Shown here one piece after another: positions 49,910 through 58,827 of a DNA stretch of 64,000 nt (its first letter is position 1; every line of letters begins with the position of its first letter). Under the pieces are notes generated by a model, which ran no database searches, was not told the origin of the DNA, and saw nothing but the letters and a program-made list of their open reading frames with translations. This DNA comes from G963678255 sp963678255 (GTDB lineage Bacteria; Cloacimonadota; Cloacimonadia; Cloacimonadales; WRIO01): positions 1,302,001 to 1,366,000 of the forward strand of contig CAXXTW010000001.1 in the NCBI GenBank assembly GCA_963678255.2, written 5' to 3'. The translations under genes and the position numbers were made by a program.

Positions 49910-50701
49910 ATGTTTGAAACCTTAGGGCTGACAATAGCTGAATTTCAGGGATGGTTACTCGTCTTTATCAGAATAGTTACTTTATTAGCCGTATTACCTT
50001 TTTTTTCAAATGAAAGTCTTGATCCTCGATTACGAATGTTTCTTGGTTTTTTTTTATCTTTAATATGCTTTAAAATAGTGCCTTATCCATCTTCGTTTCC
50101 CGTCTCATTTTTTCCTTTGATGTTTTTGGCTATTAAAGAAGTATTTGTAGGGTTAGCAATTGGGGTGTTTAGTAGCTTTATCTTTGAATCATTTCGGTTT
50201 GCAGGGACCATGATCAGTCAGTTGATGGGTTTAAATATTTCATCCATGTTAGATCCAATGTTTGAAGAAGAGAGTGAAGTGCTACCAGAGCTTATAAATA
50301 TTCTTGGTACTCTCTTAATCATAGCCATTAATGGTCATCATTTTTTTATCAAGGTAATAATGGATAGTTTTTTTACTATCCCACTTACAGAAATTAATTT
50401 ACCACCTGCAATGATTCCCCGTTTTATTTATATTTTACAAATCATCTTTATTCTTGGGATTAAGTTTGCAGCCCCAATAATAATAATTCTTTATCTTTCC
50501 AGAGTGATAGTTGGCTTACTAAACAGAATGGTACAAGAAGCAGATGTTTTTAGCATCATCATAATCCTTAACATTCTATTAGGATTTTATATCCTTATGT
50601 TTTACTGGCCATATTTTGCCACTATGGTAAACCAATCATTTGAACTCTTTAAAAGAGAATTTTATATCTTAATAAAAATGATGCAACCTGCTAAGGCTTA
50701 A
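49910..50701 (+). CDS. fliR: Flagellar export gate protein FliR
   Basis: 263 residues, about six membrane helices; contains the RIVTLLAVLPFFSNESLDPR start, AGTMISQLMGLNISSMLDP and a long C-terminal helix ILMFYWPYF. Last gene of the flagellar operon here: flhB and flhA, which often follow, are absent and a convergent gene begins at once. Confidence 0.94.
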   Translation: MFETLGLTIAEFQGWLLVFIRIVTLLAVLPFFSNESLDPRLRMFLGFFLSLICFKIVPYPSSFPVSFFPLMFLAIKEVFVGLAIGVFSSFIFESFRFAGTMISQLMGLNISSMLDPMFEEESEVLPELINILGTLLIIAINGHHFFIKVIMDSFFTIPLTEINLPPAMIPRFIYILQIIFILGIKFAAPIIIILYLSRVIVGLLNRMVQEADVFSIIIILNILLGFYILMFYWPYFATMVNQSFELFKREFYILIKMMQPAKA

Positions 50702-51116
50702 CAGTTTTCTTTTTCAAAGTAACAACTAATTCAAAATCCTCTTTTGGTTTTTCATGAATAACTTTTCCAAGATAATTTACAGGATTGTTAATTAATTCGG
50801 ATTCAGTTACTTCTTCAAATGAAGTTTCTGTTATAACCCAAAAGAGTTTTTCTTTTGGTTTTGATGAATTATTTTTTGGTGTAGTAGCTTTTGTTTGAGC
50901 CATGATTTCTCCTATTATTTCATATTCAGGGTGTTGTAAAATATAATCATTCAGCATTTCAATACTGAAAAATTGTTTATAAAGCTCGCATCTATTATGA
51001 CAATTGATAGAGCAGACAATAAGGTTTTCAAATCGTTTTGATTTATAACATAGAATAGTATTAGAATGCAGAACTCCCCATTTTTTATCGAGAGTTCTGC
51101 GTTTTTTTTTATCCAT
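50691..51116 (-). CDS. Hypothetical protein, start uncertain
   Basis: Open frame of 141 codons, converging on and overlapping fliR by 11 bases. The best ribosome site (TAGGAGA) lies before an internal ATG at 50903, giving a 70-residue lysine-rich protein (MAQTKATTPKNN, then KLFWVITETSFEEVTE). The upstream half contains a cysteine cluster (C-x11-C-x3-C-x3-C: IVCSINCHNRCELY) that looks non-random but would have to start at ATG 51116, which has no ribosome site and sits across a terminator hairpin. I do not recognise either half; two in-frame genes or one fused gene are possible. Confidence 0.5.
   Translation of the reverse strand: MDKKKRRTLDKKWGVLHSNTILCYKSKRFENLIVCSINCHNRCELYKQFFSIEMLNDYILQHPEYEIIGEIMAQTKATTPKNNSSKPKEKLFWVITETSFEEVTESELINNPVNYLGKVIHEKPKEDFELVVTLKKKTVKP
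51068..51110 (+). terminator. Strong plus-strand terminator
   Basis: GCAGAACTC (51068-51076) / GAGTTCTGC (51092-51100) followed by G and nine T. It faces the end of the flagellar operon, 366 bases after fliR, and overlaps the 5' end of the minus-strand ORF. Confidence 0.75.
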
Positions 51117-51122
51117 TATAAT

Positions 51123-51998
51123 TTATATAAGATGATTGTTTTTTAGAACTGTAATAAGTTTTTGACGATTTTCATCTTTTAATTGGCACAAAGGTAATCT
51201 AAGCTCTGGTTGAATATATCCCATCAAAGCTAACGCTTCTTTAACTGGGATAGGGTTGCTTTCGATAAACATGACATCATTGAGTTCAAGGATTTCAAGA
51301 TGAATTTTTTTTGCTTCTTCATAATTTTGATCTAAAGCAAATTCAATCATTTGATGCATTTTAGCTGGAACTATGTTGGCTGTTACAGAAATAGTACCTT
51401 TTGCTCCAATGCTCATAAGAGGGAGATTTAGTGCATCTTCTCCAGATAGTAGAACAAAGTCATCAGATGTATTTTTTATTATAGCAGAAGCTTGAACAAT
51501 ATTTCCGCTAGCTTCTTTGATGCCTATAACCCTGTCAGGGAAATCATTAGCAAGCCTAATAGTTGTTTCTGCGTTTAAATTGCACCCAGTTCGACCTGGA
51601 ACGTTATATAAAATGATTGGAATCGAAGTATTCTTAATGATTTCGTGATAGTAAAGATACATTCCTTCCTGTGTAGGTTTGTTATAATAAGGGGTTACAA
51701 TTAAGGCATATTCAGCGCCAGCTTTTTCAGCTTTTAATGTGCTGGAAATAGTGATATTCAGATTATTACTGCCAGTACCAACAATAATTGGACACTTATC
51801 TTTAAGTTTTTGAATACAAAACCGTAAGAGAGTTTCTTTTTCATCAGAGGCAAGAGTTGGAGTCTCTGCAGTAGTTCCAAGCAATACTACACCATCAGTT
51901 TTTTCAGTCAAATGAAAATCAATAAGTTTTTCTAAGGCAGAGTAATCGATTTCATTATTTTTAAAAGGGGTTATAAGAGCAACATAAGAACCTTTCAT
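51123..51998 (-). CDS. dapA: 4-hydroxy-tetrahydrodipicolinate synthase
   Basis: 291 residues. Condenses pyruvate and aspartate semialdehyde in lysine/diaminopimelate synthesis. Schiff-base K161 in GIKEASGN, Y131 in LYNVPGRTG with R136, and GTTAETPTL (41-49) are present. Of two adjacent ATGs I choose the second, 4 bases from GGAGG. It follows the asparaginase gene by 13 bases: asparaginase yields aspartate, the precursor of this pathway. Confidence 0.95.
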   Translation of the reverse strand: MKGSYVALITPFKNNEIDYSALEKLIDFHLTEKTDGVVLLGTTAETPTLASDEKETLLRFCIQKLKDKCPIIVGTGSNNLNITISSTLKAEKAGAEYALIVTPYYNKPTQEGMYLYYHEIIKNTSIPIILYNVPGRTGCNLNAETTIRLANDFPDRVIGIKEASGNIVQASAIIKNTSDDFVLLSGEDALNLPLMSIGAKGTISVTANIVPAKMHQMIEFALDQNYEEAKKIHLEILELNDVMFIESNPIPVKEALALMGYIQPELRLPLCQLKDENRQKLITVLKNNHLI

Positions 51999-52011
51999 CA
52001 TTCCTCCGTTA

Positions 52012-52989
52012 TTATATTAATGTTGATAAAAAAAATTTCTTTACAATATCAGGTTTTTGATATTTTCCTAATAAGCACATTAGTTTAATTCTAGCTTTTT
52101 GACCCTTAAGATCTCCACCAAAGATTACACCCTTACTCAGCAAGTCTTTTCCACCGCCCGCATACCCATATTCAGGTAGAACTCTTCCAGTATAAGCACG
52201 CGAGACAATCACCACGATAGTGTTATTTTTTATGATATCACATATGATTGGTACCAGATTGGGGGGAAGGTTTCCTCTGCCAAAAGCTTCGATAATTAAC
52301 CCTCTGGATTTTTTATTTAAAACAGTTTGAAAGAAACTATCATCCATTCCAGAGACTGCTTTTATCAGATCGACATTAGTGTCTAATTTGTCTGTCCAAA
52401 CATTTTCTCTATGCAGAGTTTGTCTATGATAAATGATATCATCAGAATCTACATAACCCAGAATACCAAAGCCAGGTGACTCGAAAGAATCGACTCTTCC
52501 AGTATCTACTTTTACAATATCTCTGGCAATATGTATTTCATCATTCATAACAACTAAAACCCCTTTATCGATAGAATCAGCATGAGCCGAGACTCTGACA
52601 GCTCCGACAATATTCCTTGGGCCATCTAAACCTAAATCATCTCCAGATCTCATAGCAGCCGTAAAAACAACAGGTTTTCTTGTTGTTAAAACCAAATCAA
52701 GCATATATGCAGTTTCTTCTAAAGTATCTGTTCCATGAGTAATGACTATTCCATCATAATCTACTATTTTAATATCAATAAATTTTGCCAAATCAAACAT
52801 CATATCAGGAGTCATATAGGGGCTGGGAATATTTGAGAATTCATGAATATCAATAGTTGCTACGGCATCTAATTGAGGAAAGGTTTTTAAAAAACTTATT
52901 AATTCATCCGAAGGGATGACTCCTTTTTCTGAATCATATTTCATTGCGATTGTACCACCGGTAGTGATGATCAAGATTTTTTTCTTCAT
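52012..52989 (-). CDS. L-asparaginase
   Basis: 325 residues. Hydrolyses asparagine to aspartate and ammonia. The nucleophile motif TTGGTIAM (T13) and the second catalytic motif HGTDTLEETA (85-94) are intact. No signal peptide, so the enzyme is cytoplasmic (type I-like). CGGAGA before ATG. Confidence 0.93.
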   Translation of the reverse strand: MKKKILIITTGGTIAMKYDSEKGVIPSDELISFLKTFPQLDAVATIDIHEFSNIPSPYMTPDMMFDLAKFIDIKIVDYDGIVITHGTDTLEETAYMLDLVLTTRKPVVFTAAMRSGDDLGLDGPRNIVGAVRVSAHADSIDKGVLVVMNDEIHIARDIVKVDTGRVDSFESPGFGILGYVDSDDIIYHRQTLHRENVWTDKLDTNVDLIKAVSGMDDSFFQTVLNKKSRGLIIEAFGRGNLPPNLVPIICDIIKNNTIVVIVSRAYTGRVLPEYGYAGGGKDLLSKGVIFGGDLKGQKARIKLMCLLGKYQKPDIVKKFFLSTLI

Positions 52990-53017
52990 TAAAATCTCCG
53001 GTTATTATTTTTAACGC

Positions 53018-53045
53018 ATTAAAACAAAATTGAAACCCTTGTCAA
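53018..53045 (-). promoter_or_regulatory. Candidate promoter of asparaginase-dapA
   Basis: Minus strand TTGACA (53045-53040), 16-base spacer, TTTAAT (53023-53018), about 30 bases before the asparaginase start. Confidence 0.55.
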
Positions 53046-53104
53046 GAAAAAGCATACATAACTACTAAAAAATTGTTTTCTGAGCACAATAAAAATAGCA
53101 ATGA

Positions 53105-53122
53105 ACTCCAAGCAAGCAGTAA
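53105..53122 (+). repeat. Dispersed intergenic repeat, copy 2
   Basis: Exact 17-base match CTCCAAGCAAGCAGTAA to 29696-29712, here 49 bases upstream of the decayed coding element. Confidence 0.6.
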
Positions 53123-53170
53123 TCTATCAGAAGGATACCAGTAGTCTATAAGAAAAAACAAAAACTCTAA

Positions 53171-53404
53171 AGGTGGAAACAAGAAGGCATTTTCTATTGC
53201 TACTATTCTTATGGAAATACTTGTGTTGGAAGAAATTATATTCCTATTCACTTACTGAAACAAAATGCTAATATTATCTCAATGGAAAAACTCACATTTT
53301 TCATTTGGAAGATCCTGCATCAATGGTTTAAAGACGAACTGAAAATAGGTATTCTTTATTCAAGCTATCTGACGGATCGTAAAAAAAGACTAGACAATAT
53401 TTAA
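53171..53404 (+). pseudogene. Decayed small ORF, copy 2 of a repeated coding element
   Basis: Open 77 codons after an in-frame TAA at 53168, with no start codon at its beginning. The translation EGIFYCYYSYGNTCVGRNY followed by IPIHLLKQNANIISMEKLT and FFIWKIL matches, in order and spacing, DGIVYYYHSYGNTCVGRKY, YKVPLMKQNTNIISVEKIT and LEIWKAL of the minus-strand copy at 1952-2136. Similarity is at protein level with many silent or conservative changes, so the two descend from a translated sequence. Confidence 0.5.
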
Positions 53405-53587
53405 ATTATTTGCATATTATAGTGTAATCTCACTTATTAAAATATTCTCATAGTAAGTAAAATTGATACTGGGAAATAGCACAATAAAGCACTCTACTTC
53501 AATCGCGCATCATAATGCAAATTACAATGGAATATAAACTCAAAATTTTGTCTGTGATTGCATACAAAAAGTTGATACAAATAGTTA

Positions 53588-53617
53588 TTGACAAAAAAAA
53601 AGGATGACAAATAATTT
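53588..53617 (+). promoter_or_regulatory. Candidate promoter of threonine dehydrogenase
   Basis: TTGACA at 53588-53593 with ATAATT (53611-53616, 17-base spacer) or TAATTT one base later. Confidence 0.5.
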
Positions 53618-53647
53618 AAAAAAAAAAAGAAATTAGCGGAGGCTAAA

Positions 53648-54598
53648 TTGAAAAATATCCTTGTTATAGGTGCAGCTGGTCAGATAGGGTCTGAATTAGT
53701 ACCTTCTTTAAGATCACTTTATGGTAAAAACAATGTTGTATCAGCTGATGTAAATACGGAAGCGAATAGCGAAATATTATGTGATGGTCCTTTTGAACAG
53801 ATTGATATACTTGACACAGAGAAGATCATCAGAGTTATTAAAGAACACAAGATTGACACTATTTATAATTTAGTTGCTTTGTTATCAGCTCGAGGAGAAG
53901 CAGAACCTCAATTATCATGGAAAATCAATTTAGGTGGATTAGTAAATTTATTAGAGATTTGTCGTGAATATAATTGTTCAATTTTTACACCAAGCTCAAT
54001 AGGTGCTTTTGGTCCATCAACTCCAAAAGACAATACACCTCAAGATACCATTCAAAGACCTTCAACGATTTATGGTGTGACTAAAGTAGCTGGTGAATTA
54101 TTATCTGATTATTATTATAAAAGATTTGGTTTGGATGCAAGAGGCTTAAGATATCCTGGCATTATTTCTAATGTAACAGCTCCAGGTGGTGGGACTACTG
54201 ATTACGCAGTCCATATTTATTATGAAGCCATCTTGCAAAAGAAATACACTTGTTTCTTACAAAAAGGTACCCAACTTGATATGATGTACATGCCAGACGC
54301 TGTTCGTTCTGCCATTGAAATCATGGAAGCTGATCCTGCTAAATTGAAACACAGAAATTGTTTTAATGTTACAGCTATGAGCTTTGCTCCTGAACATTTA
54401 GAAATGGAAATCAAGAAACATATCCCAGAATTTACTATGGATTATAATGTTGATCCAATTCGTCAAGCAATAGCTGATTCATGGCCAAATAGCTTAGATG
54501 ATAGCTGTGCTAGAGAAGAATGGGGTTGGAAACCTGAATATAATATTCAAACCATGACAAAAGATATGTTGGATGTTTTATCTAATAAATTAAAATAA
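53648..54598 (+). CDS. L-threonine 3-dehydrogenase, short-chain (epimerase-like) type
   Basis: 316 residues. NAD-binding GAAGQIG (8-14), active-site Y142-x3-K146 (IYGVTK), and the substrate-side segments YPGIISNVTAPGGGTTDYA and MMYMPDAVRSAIEIM that distinguish the SDR-type threonine dehydrogenase from sugar epimerases. It would oxidise threonine to 2-amino-3-ketobutyrate. Start is TTG 53648, 5 bases after GGAGG. Own promoter and terminator. Confidence 0.88.
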   Translation: MKNILVIGAAGQIGSELVPSLRSLYGKNNVVSADVNTEANSEILCDGPFEQIDILDTEKIIRVIKEHKIDTIYNLVALLSARGEAEPQLSWKINLGGLVNLLEICREYNCSIFTPSSIGAFGPSTPKDNTPQDTIQRPSTIYGVTKVAGELLSDYYYKRFGLDARGLRYPGIISNVTAPGGGTTDYAVHIYYEAILQKKYTCFLQKGTQLDMMYMPDAVRSAIEIMEADPAKLKHRNCFNVTAMSFAPEHLEMEIKKHIPEFTMDYNVDPIRQAIADSWPNSLDDSCAREEWGWKPEYNIQTMTKDMLDVLSNKLK

Positions 54599-54611
54599 TA
54601 TTTTGTTTTAG

Positions 54612-54639
54612 AGCTTGTCTTAGACAAGCTTTTTTTTTT
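54612..54639 (+). terminator. Intrinsic terminator
   Basis: AGCTTGTC / GACAAGCT with a 3-base loop and nine T; only 10 bases before acpS. Confidence 0.85.
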
Positions 54640-54648
54640 GGAGAGAGT

Positions 54649-55023
54649 ATGAGTATAATAGGCATAGGGACAGATCTTGTTGAAGTAGAAAGAATAAAAA
54701 AAGCCATAGAGAAAAGCAGTAAATTTGTTGAACGAGTCTATACTCTTTCAGAAATTGATTATTGTGAAAGCAAAGCAAATAAATATGAGAGTTATGCTGC
54801 AAGATTTTCAGCAAAAGAGGCTTTTTTTAAAGCAATGGGAACTGGTTGGGCAGAAGGGCTTGATTGGAAGGATTTCTCTGTAGAAGTAGATGAAAAGGGA
54901 AAACCTTTTGGAGTTTTATCAGACTCTTTTTTAAGTAAAGGATTATTGGGATCAACAAGAATCCATCTTTCATTATCTCATACAAAAGAATACGCTATTG
55001 CTTATATAATCCTCGAAAAATAA
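54649..55023 (+). CDS. acpS: Holo-ACP synthase
   Basis: 124 residues. Transfers phosphopantetheine from CoA to the ACP serine (S36 of the ACP at 21138). Metal-binding D9 in GIGTDLVEVERI and Glu in RFSAKEAFFKAMGTG are present; HLSLSHTKEYAIA closes the family pattern. Strong GGAGAG before ATG. Confidence 0.96.
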   Translation: MSIIGIGTDLVEVERIKKAIEKSSKFVERVYTLSEIDYCESKANKYESYAARFSAKEAFFKAMGTGWAEGLDWKDFSVEVDEKGKPFGVLSDSFLSKGLLGSTRIHLSLSHTKEYAIAYIILEK

Positions 55024-55240
55024 ACTGGTAAAAAATGATGCAATCAATGCTCAATTCTTGACAGTAGAGAAAGAAATGATTTCGATTTCTCTAAAAAAAA
55101 TATTTAAAAATATCGCAATCTTTATCTATAAGAGTCATTTAAATAAAAAATATAAATTTTACAAAAAAAAGCTTGTTTAGGCACTCATCTTGCTATATTA
55201 ATATAAAAATAGAAAAATTGATTAAGAGTGTGGAGGTTTA

Positions 55241-56938
55241 ATGTTAAAGAGATTAGGTGTTTTATTTGCCCTAATACTAATGGCAATTTCATTTTTAAGT
55301 GCTGAAACCGTAGAATTATTAAATTCAAAGCTTGAAGTTAAAATCGGTGAACCTGCTCAAATAAGAATCAAAGTTAATATTCCCGACAGTTTACATGCAA
55401 CCTTACAAGAAGACTATTTTTATGTTGATGTAGATTCAATCAGTGGGATACTAGCAGGAAAAACAATATATCCAGAGGGTACTAAAAATGAAAATGGAGA
55501 TATCCAATACAAGGGTAGCATTGAATTGTTAAAGGATATGCAAATTTCTGACAAAGTAAAACCAGGAGAATATCAATTAAAGGTAAAAGTTGGATATCAA
55601 TTCTGTTTTGATACCGGTTCTTGTTTATTGCCAGAAGAAGTAGAGTTAATCTTACCTGTCACAGTTTTACCAGCCGCTGGGATCGGATTTGCAGATTTGA
55701 TAAAATTTATATTATTAGCTTTTATTGGTGGCATAATTTTAAATGTAATGCCCTGTGTTTTACCTGTCTTATCAATAAAAGCTTTAAGTATTGTAAAACA
55801 AAGTCATCAGGACAAAAAGGATATTTTAAAACACTCTTTAGCCTATATGTTTGGTATATTAACCTCATTTTTAGTTCTTAGTATTGTCGTGATAATCATT
55901 AAGTTATCAGGAGAATTAGTAGGTTGGGGATTTCAGTTTCAAAATCCTACTTTTGTGATTGTACTTTATTCGGTTATTTTTGTTTTTGCTTTATCTATGT
56001 TTGATTTGTTGGTTTTCCAAGCACCAGGAATGGGTATGGCTTACCAAGCTTCATCAAAAAGTGGATTTGCCGGATCATTTTTATCAGGAATTTTTGCTGT
56101 AGTTTTAGCAACACCTTGTACTGCACCATTTTTAGGAGCTGCATTAGGTTTTGCCTTTACACAAACTCCATTGATTATCCTCACTATCTTTTTAACTGTA
56201 GGGCTTGGATTAGCTTTTCCATTTCTTATGATCGGTTTCTTCCCATCCAGTATAAAAGTTTTTCCTAAACCAGGGAATTGGATGAATATTTTTAAAGAAG
56301 CCATGGGCTTTTTATTATTAGGTACTGCCGTTTGGCTTTTGAATGTGTTATATACCCAATTAGGTGGACAAAACCTTATTAGGATATTATTCTTTACAGT
56401 AATTTTAGGGTTATCTGCTTGGATGTATGGTCGTTTTGTCCGACCTGAAAACTCAAAAAAAGTACAGTGGATTTTTACAATTATTGCAATACTCACAATC
56501 ATTGTTGGTTCAGTTTTTTTATTAAATTTTAAAGAATCGACAACTATTGAAGGATCAAAAGTAAGTGAAGCACATGACATATGGAAAGTTTTTAATGAAA
56601 ATGAAGTTAAGGCTTTATTATCTGAAGGGAAGCCAGTATTTATTGATTTTTACGCTGAATGGTGCATGACCTGTAAAGCAAATGAAGCTTCTGTCCTTTG
56701 GTCTGAAGATGTAGAAAATATGTTTGAAGAGAAAGAGGTTGTACTTTTTAGAGGAGATTATACAAAAAAAGATCCATTGATTCATCAGTGGTTAAAAGAT
56801 TTTAAAAAAGCGGGTGTTCCTCTATATTTGCTTTATTTACCAGGAAAATCTGAGCCTATAGTGTTCCCGGAATTAATCACAAAGCCAATGATGCTTGACG
56901 CATTAAAACAAATTGAGAAAAGTCAGGTTAAGGAGTAA
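55241..56938 (+). CDS. dsbD: DsbD-type thiol:disulfide interchange protein
   Basis: 565 residues in the standard three-part layout: signal peptide and N-terminal periplasmic domain with C122/C128 (FCFDTGSC), an eight-helix membrane domain with C172 (NVMPCVLPV) and C293 (ATPCTAPF), and a C-terminal thioredoxin domain with C475/C478 (EWCMTC). It passes electrons from cytoplasmic thioredoxin to extracytoplasmic acceptors, here probably TlpA (58342) and the Cys-pair lipoprotein encoded next (4-base gap). Confidence 0.94.
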   Translation: MLKRLGVLFALILMAISFLSAETVELLNSKLEVKIGEPAQIRIKVNIPDSLHATLQEDYFYVDVDSISGILAGKTIYPEGTKNENGDIQYKGSIELLKDMQISDKVKPGEYQLKVKVGYQFCFDTGSCLLPEEVELILPVTVLPAAGIGFADLIKFILLAFIGGIILNVMPCVLPVLSIKALSIVKQSHQDKKDILKHSLAYMFGILTSFLVLSIVVIIIKLSGELVGWGFQFQNPTFVIVLYSVIFVFALSMFDLLVFQAPGMGMAYQASSKSGFAGSFLSGIFAVVLATPCTAPFLGAALGFAFTQTPLIILTIFLTVGLGLAFPFLMIGFFPSSIKVFPKPGNWMNIFKEAMGFLLLGTAVWLLNVLYTQLGGQNLIRILFFTVILGLSAWMYGRFVRPENSKKVQWIFTIIAILTIIVGSVFLLNFKESTTIEGSKVSEAHDIWKVFNENEVKALLSEGKPVFIDFYAEWCMTCKANEASVLWSEDVENMFEEKEVVLFRGDYTKKDPLIHQWLKDFKKAGVPLYLLYLPGKSEPIVFPELITKPMMLDALKQIEKSQVKE

Positions 56939-56941
56939 GTA

Positions 56942-58324
56942 ATGAAGAAATTCTTTTTTATAGCCATTCTAATAATTATCCTTTTTTTAGTAGGATGTGA
57001 TCGATTTAATAAAGATTATTTGATCAAAATCACTCCACTGGATTTTGTTAATAATTATCAGATTACGACTATTGAAGACTTAAAAGCTCATCATGTTAAT
57101 CAAATAATGAGTTATTATGATGATCAGTATTTAAATTCTGGTATAGATAAAATAGAAATGCAAACCTTTTATACAAAAAATTGGAGTGATCAAGTCACAT
57201 TAAATGTTGTTTTGCTTAATGAAGACAGCTTAAAATATCGACTTACAATAACTGATCCTTATCTTCGCTTTGAATCTTCCTGGGTAGATTTTGGTAAAAA
57301 AATCGGTGATAATTATTATTGGTATGGCAATCAGAGTAATGGCTTTACAACAATGGAAGACTTTATCAATAATTTTAAGATTGATGCTTTAAATGCATTA
57401 AAAACCCATCAATTAAGTCAATTAATGAACTATTATGACAATTTATATTTGAATAATGGAATGGATAAATCAGAATTAGAAGAGTTCTTAGATAAAAATT
57501 GGTCAAATCAGGTGAATATCAATGTAGTTCTTGAAAATTCAGATAGTTTAAAATATCAGATAACGATATCAGATCCTAATCTTCGTTTTGAAACAACATG
57601 GCTTGATTATGGAATGAAAATCGAAGATCAATACTTATGGTATGGAAATCAAACCAATATCGTTGAAATTCCTAAACAGATCATTTTAGCAGAATTAATA
57701 ACAGGAACAACTTGTGTTAATTGCCCAAATGCTGAACATAAATTACATGATCTTTTTGTTGCAAATCCTACCAAACTTGTTTATATTGAATATCATTTTC
57801 AAGATTCTTTAGCTTTGAATATGACAGACTGGAATAGATATTATTCTGTGAATAGCACACCAACTACAATTTTTCAAGGTAAGGTAAAGCTAGCAGGAGG
57901 AGAAACAACCACATTAGATCAGTATCAAGGAGTTTTTGATAATTTAACAGGTCATGATGCACAGTTAACCTTAACTGATGTCAGTTTAAATAAACAAGGC
58001 AATACTGTTACTGGTAGTGTAAAAATTAACAAACTTGAAGATATTGATTTAAGTGCATGTTATCTTCAGATGGTAATTGTTGAAGAAGAAACTACAGCTT
58101 CAAATTATATTGGAGAAAATAGTAAAAGAGTGGTTCGTTATCGAAATAAAATTACTCTAAATAATGTGAATACAGATATTCCTATAGATTTTGTCTGTAA
58201 CTCAACTAAGTATTTGAGTAATGATATAAAACTGGTGTTGTGGGTTCAAAAAATGAACAACACAAACCTTTTAGATCCTCAGACTGATGGTGTGATTAAT
58301 TGTGTAGAAATTGATATTAGATAA
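56942..58324 (+). CDS. Lipoprotein with duplicated domain and Omp28-like thioredoxin fold
   Basis: 460 residues. Lipobox LVGC (C19). Two tandem copies of a domain of about 98 residues follow (36-133 and 141-240), aligned over DLKAHHVNQIMSYYDDQYLN / ALKTHQLSQLMNYYDNLYLN and ending YYWYGNQ / YLWYGNQ. Then a thioredoxin-like domain with C258-V-N-C261 (GTTCVNCPNAEH) and STPTTIF cis-proline segment, as in Omp28-type proteins. It probably receives reducing power from the DsbD next door; substrate unknown. Confidence 0.82.
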   Translation: MKKFFFIAILIIILFLVGCDRFNKDYLIKITPLDFVNNYQITTIEDLKAHHVNQIMSYYDDQYLNSGIDKIEMQTFYTKNWSDQVTLNVVLLNEDSLKYRLTITDPYLRFESSWVDFGKKIGDNYYWYGNQSNGFTTMEDFINNFKIDALNALKTHQLSQLMNYYDNLYLNNGMDKSELEEFLDKNWSNQVNINVVLENSDSLKYQITISDPNLRFETTWLDYGMKIEDQYLWYGNQTNIVEIPKQIILAELITGTTCVNCPNAEHKLHDLFVANPTKLVYIEYHFQDSLALNMTDWNRYYSVNSTPTTIFQGKVKLAGGETTTLDQYQGVFDNLTGHDAQLTLTDVSLNKQGNTVTGSVKINKLEDIDLSACYLQMVIVEEETTASNYIGENSKRVVRYRNKITLNNVNTDIPIDFVCNSTKYLSNDIKLVLWVQKMNNTNLLDPQTDGVINCVEIDIR

Positions 58325-58341
58325 AACTTAAGGAGTTTGAA

Positions 58342-58827
58342 ATGAAAAAAATATTTGTGATTATGATAGTGTTGATTTGTTTTGGAGCGTTATTTGCACA
58401 AAAGGTTCAGAATTTTACTTTTGAAGATTCCAATGGGAAAAAAATAATTCTTTCAGATTTAACAAAAAAAGGGATTGTTGTTTTAGATTTTTGGGCAACG
58501 TCATGCGGACCATGTATGAAATCTTTACCAGCTTTAAATAAATTAACTGAGAAATATCGGGATGTTAGTTTTATTGCAATTTCTTGTGATAGCCCAAAAT
58601 CAAAAGATAAAGTATTAAAAACAATAAAAAGCCAAAAATTCCAATTCATTGTTGGAATAGATGGATCAAGAGAAGTACAAAAGATCTTTAATGTTACTTC
58701 AATTCCTATGACTTTTATAATTAATGCAAAAGGCGAAATTGTTTATCAGCATCCAGGATACGTTCCTGGAGATGAAAAAAAAATAGAAGAAGAAATCTTA
58801 AAATTTAAAAAAGGATCAGAAAAATGA
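58342..58827 (+). CDS. TlpA/ResA-like periplasmic thioredoxin
   Basis: 161 residues with a signal peptide (cleavage near residue 19), then VVLDFWATSCGPCMKSLPAL with C55/C58, the AhpC-TSA/TlpA insertion and SIPMTFIINAKGEIVYQHPGYV. Periplasmic thiol reductant, probable DsbD client. Overlaps the next gene by 4 bases. Confidence 0.92.
   Translation: MKKIFVIMIVLICFGALFAQKVQNFTFEDSNGKKIILSDLTKKGIVVLDFWATSCGPCMKSLPALNKLTEKYRDVSFIAISCDSPKSKDKVLKTIKSQKFQFIVGIDGSREVQKIFNVTSIPMTFIINAKGEIVYQHPGYVPGDEKKIEEEILKFKKGSEK

Larger units (their letters stand above)
52990..53647. other. 658-bp intergenic stretch with repeat and decayed ORF
   Basis: Divergent spacer between the asparaginase and threonine dehydrogenase genes. 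Contains a promoter for each, the dispersed repeat at 53105-53122, and the decayed coding element at 53171-53404. The remaining DNA shows no gene. Confidence 0.6.

Noticed and set aside
53042..53251. Minus-strand 69-codon ORF
   Set aside because: Antisense to the dispersed repeat and decayed element; no ribosome site.
56041..56580. Minus-strand 179-codon ORF
   Set aside because: Entirely antisense to the well-supported dsbD membrane domain; no ribosome site or family resemblance.
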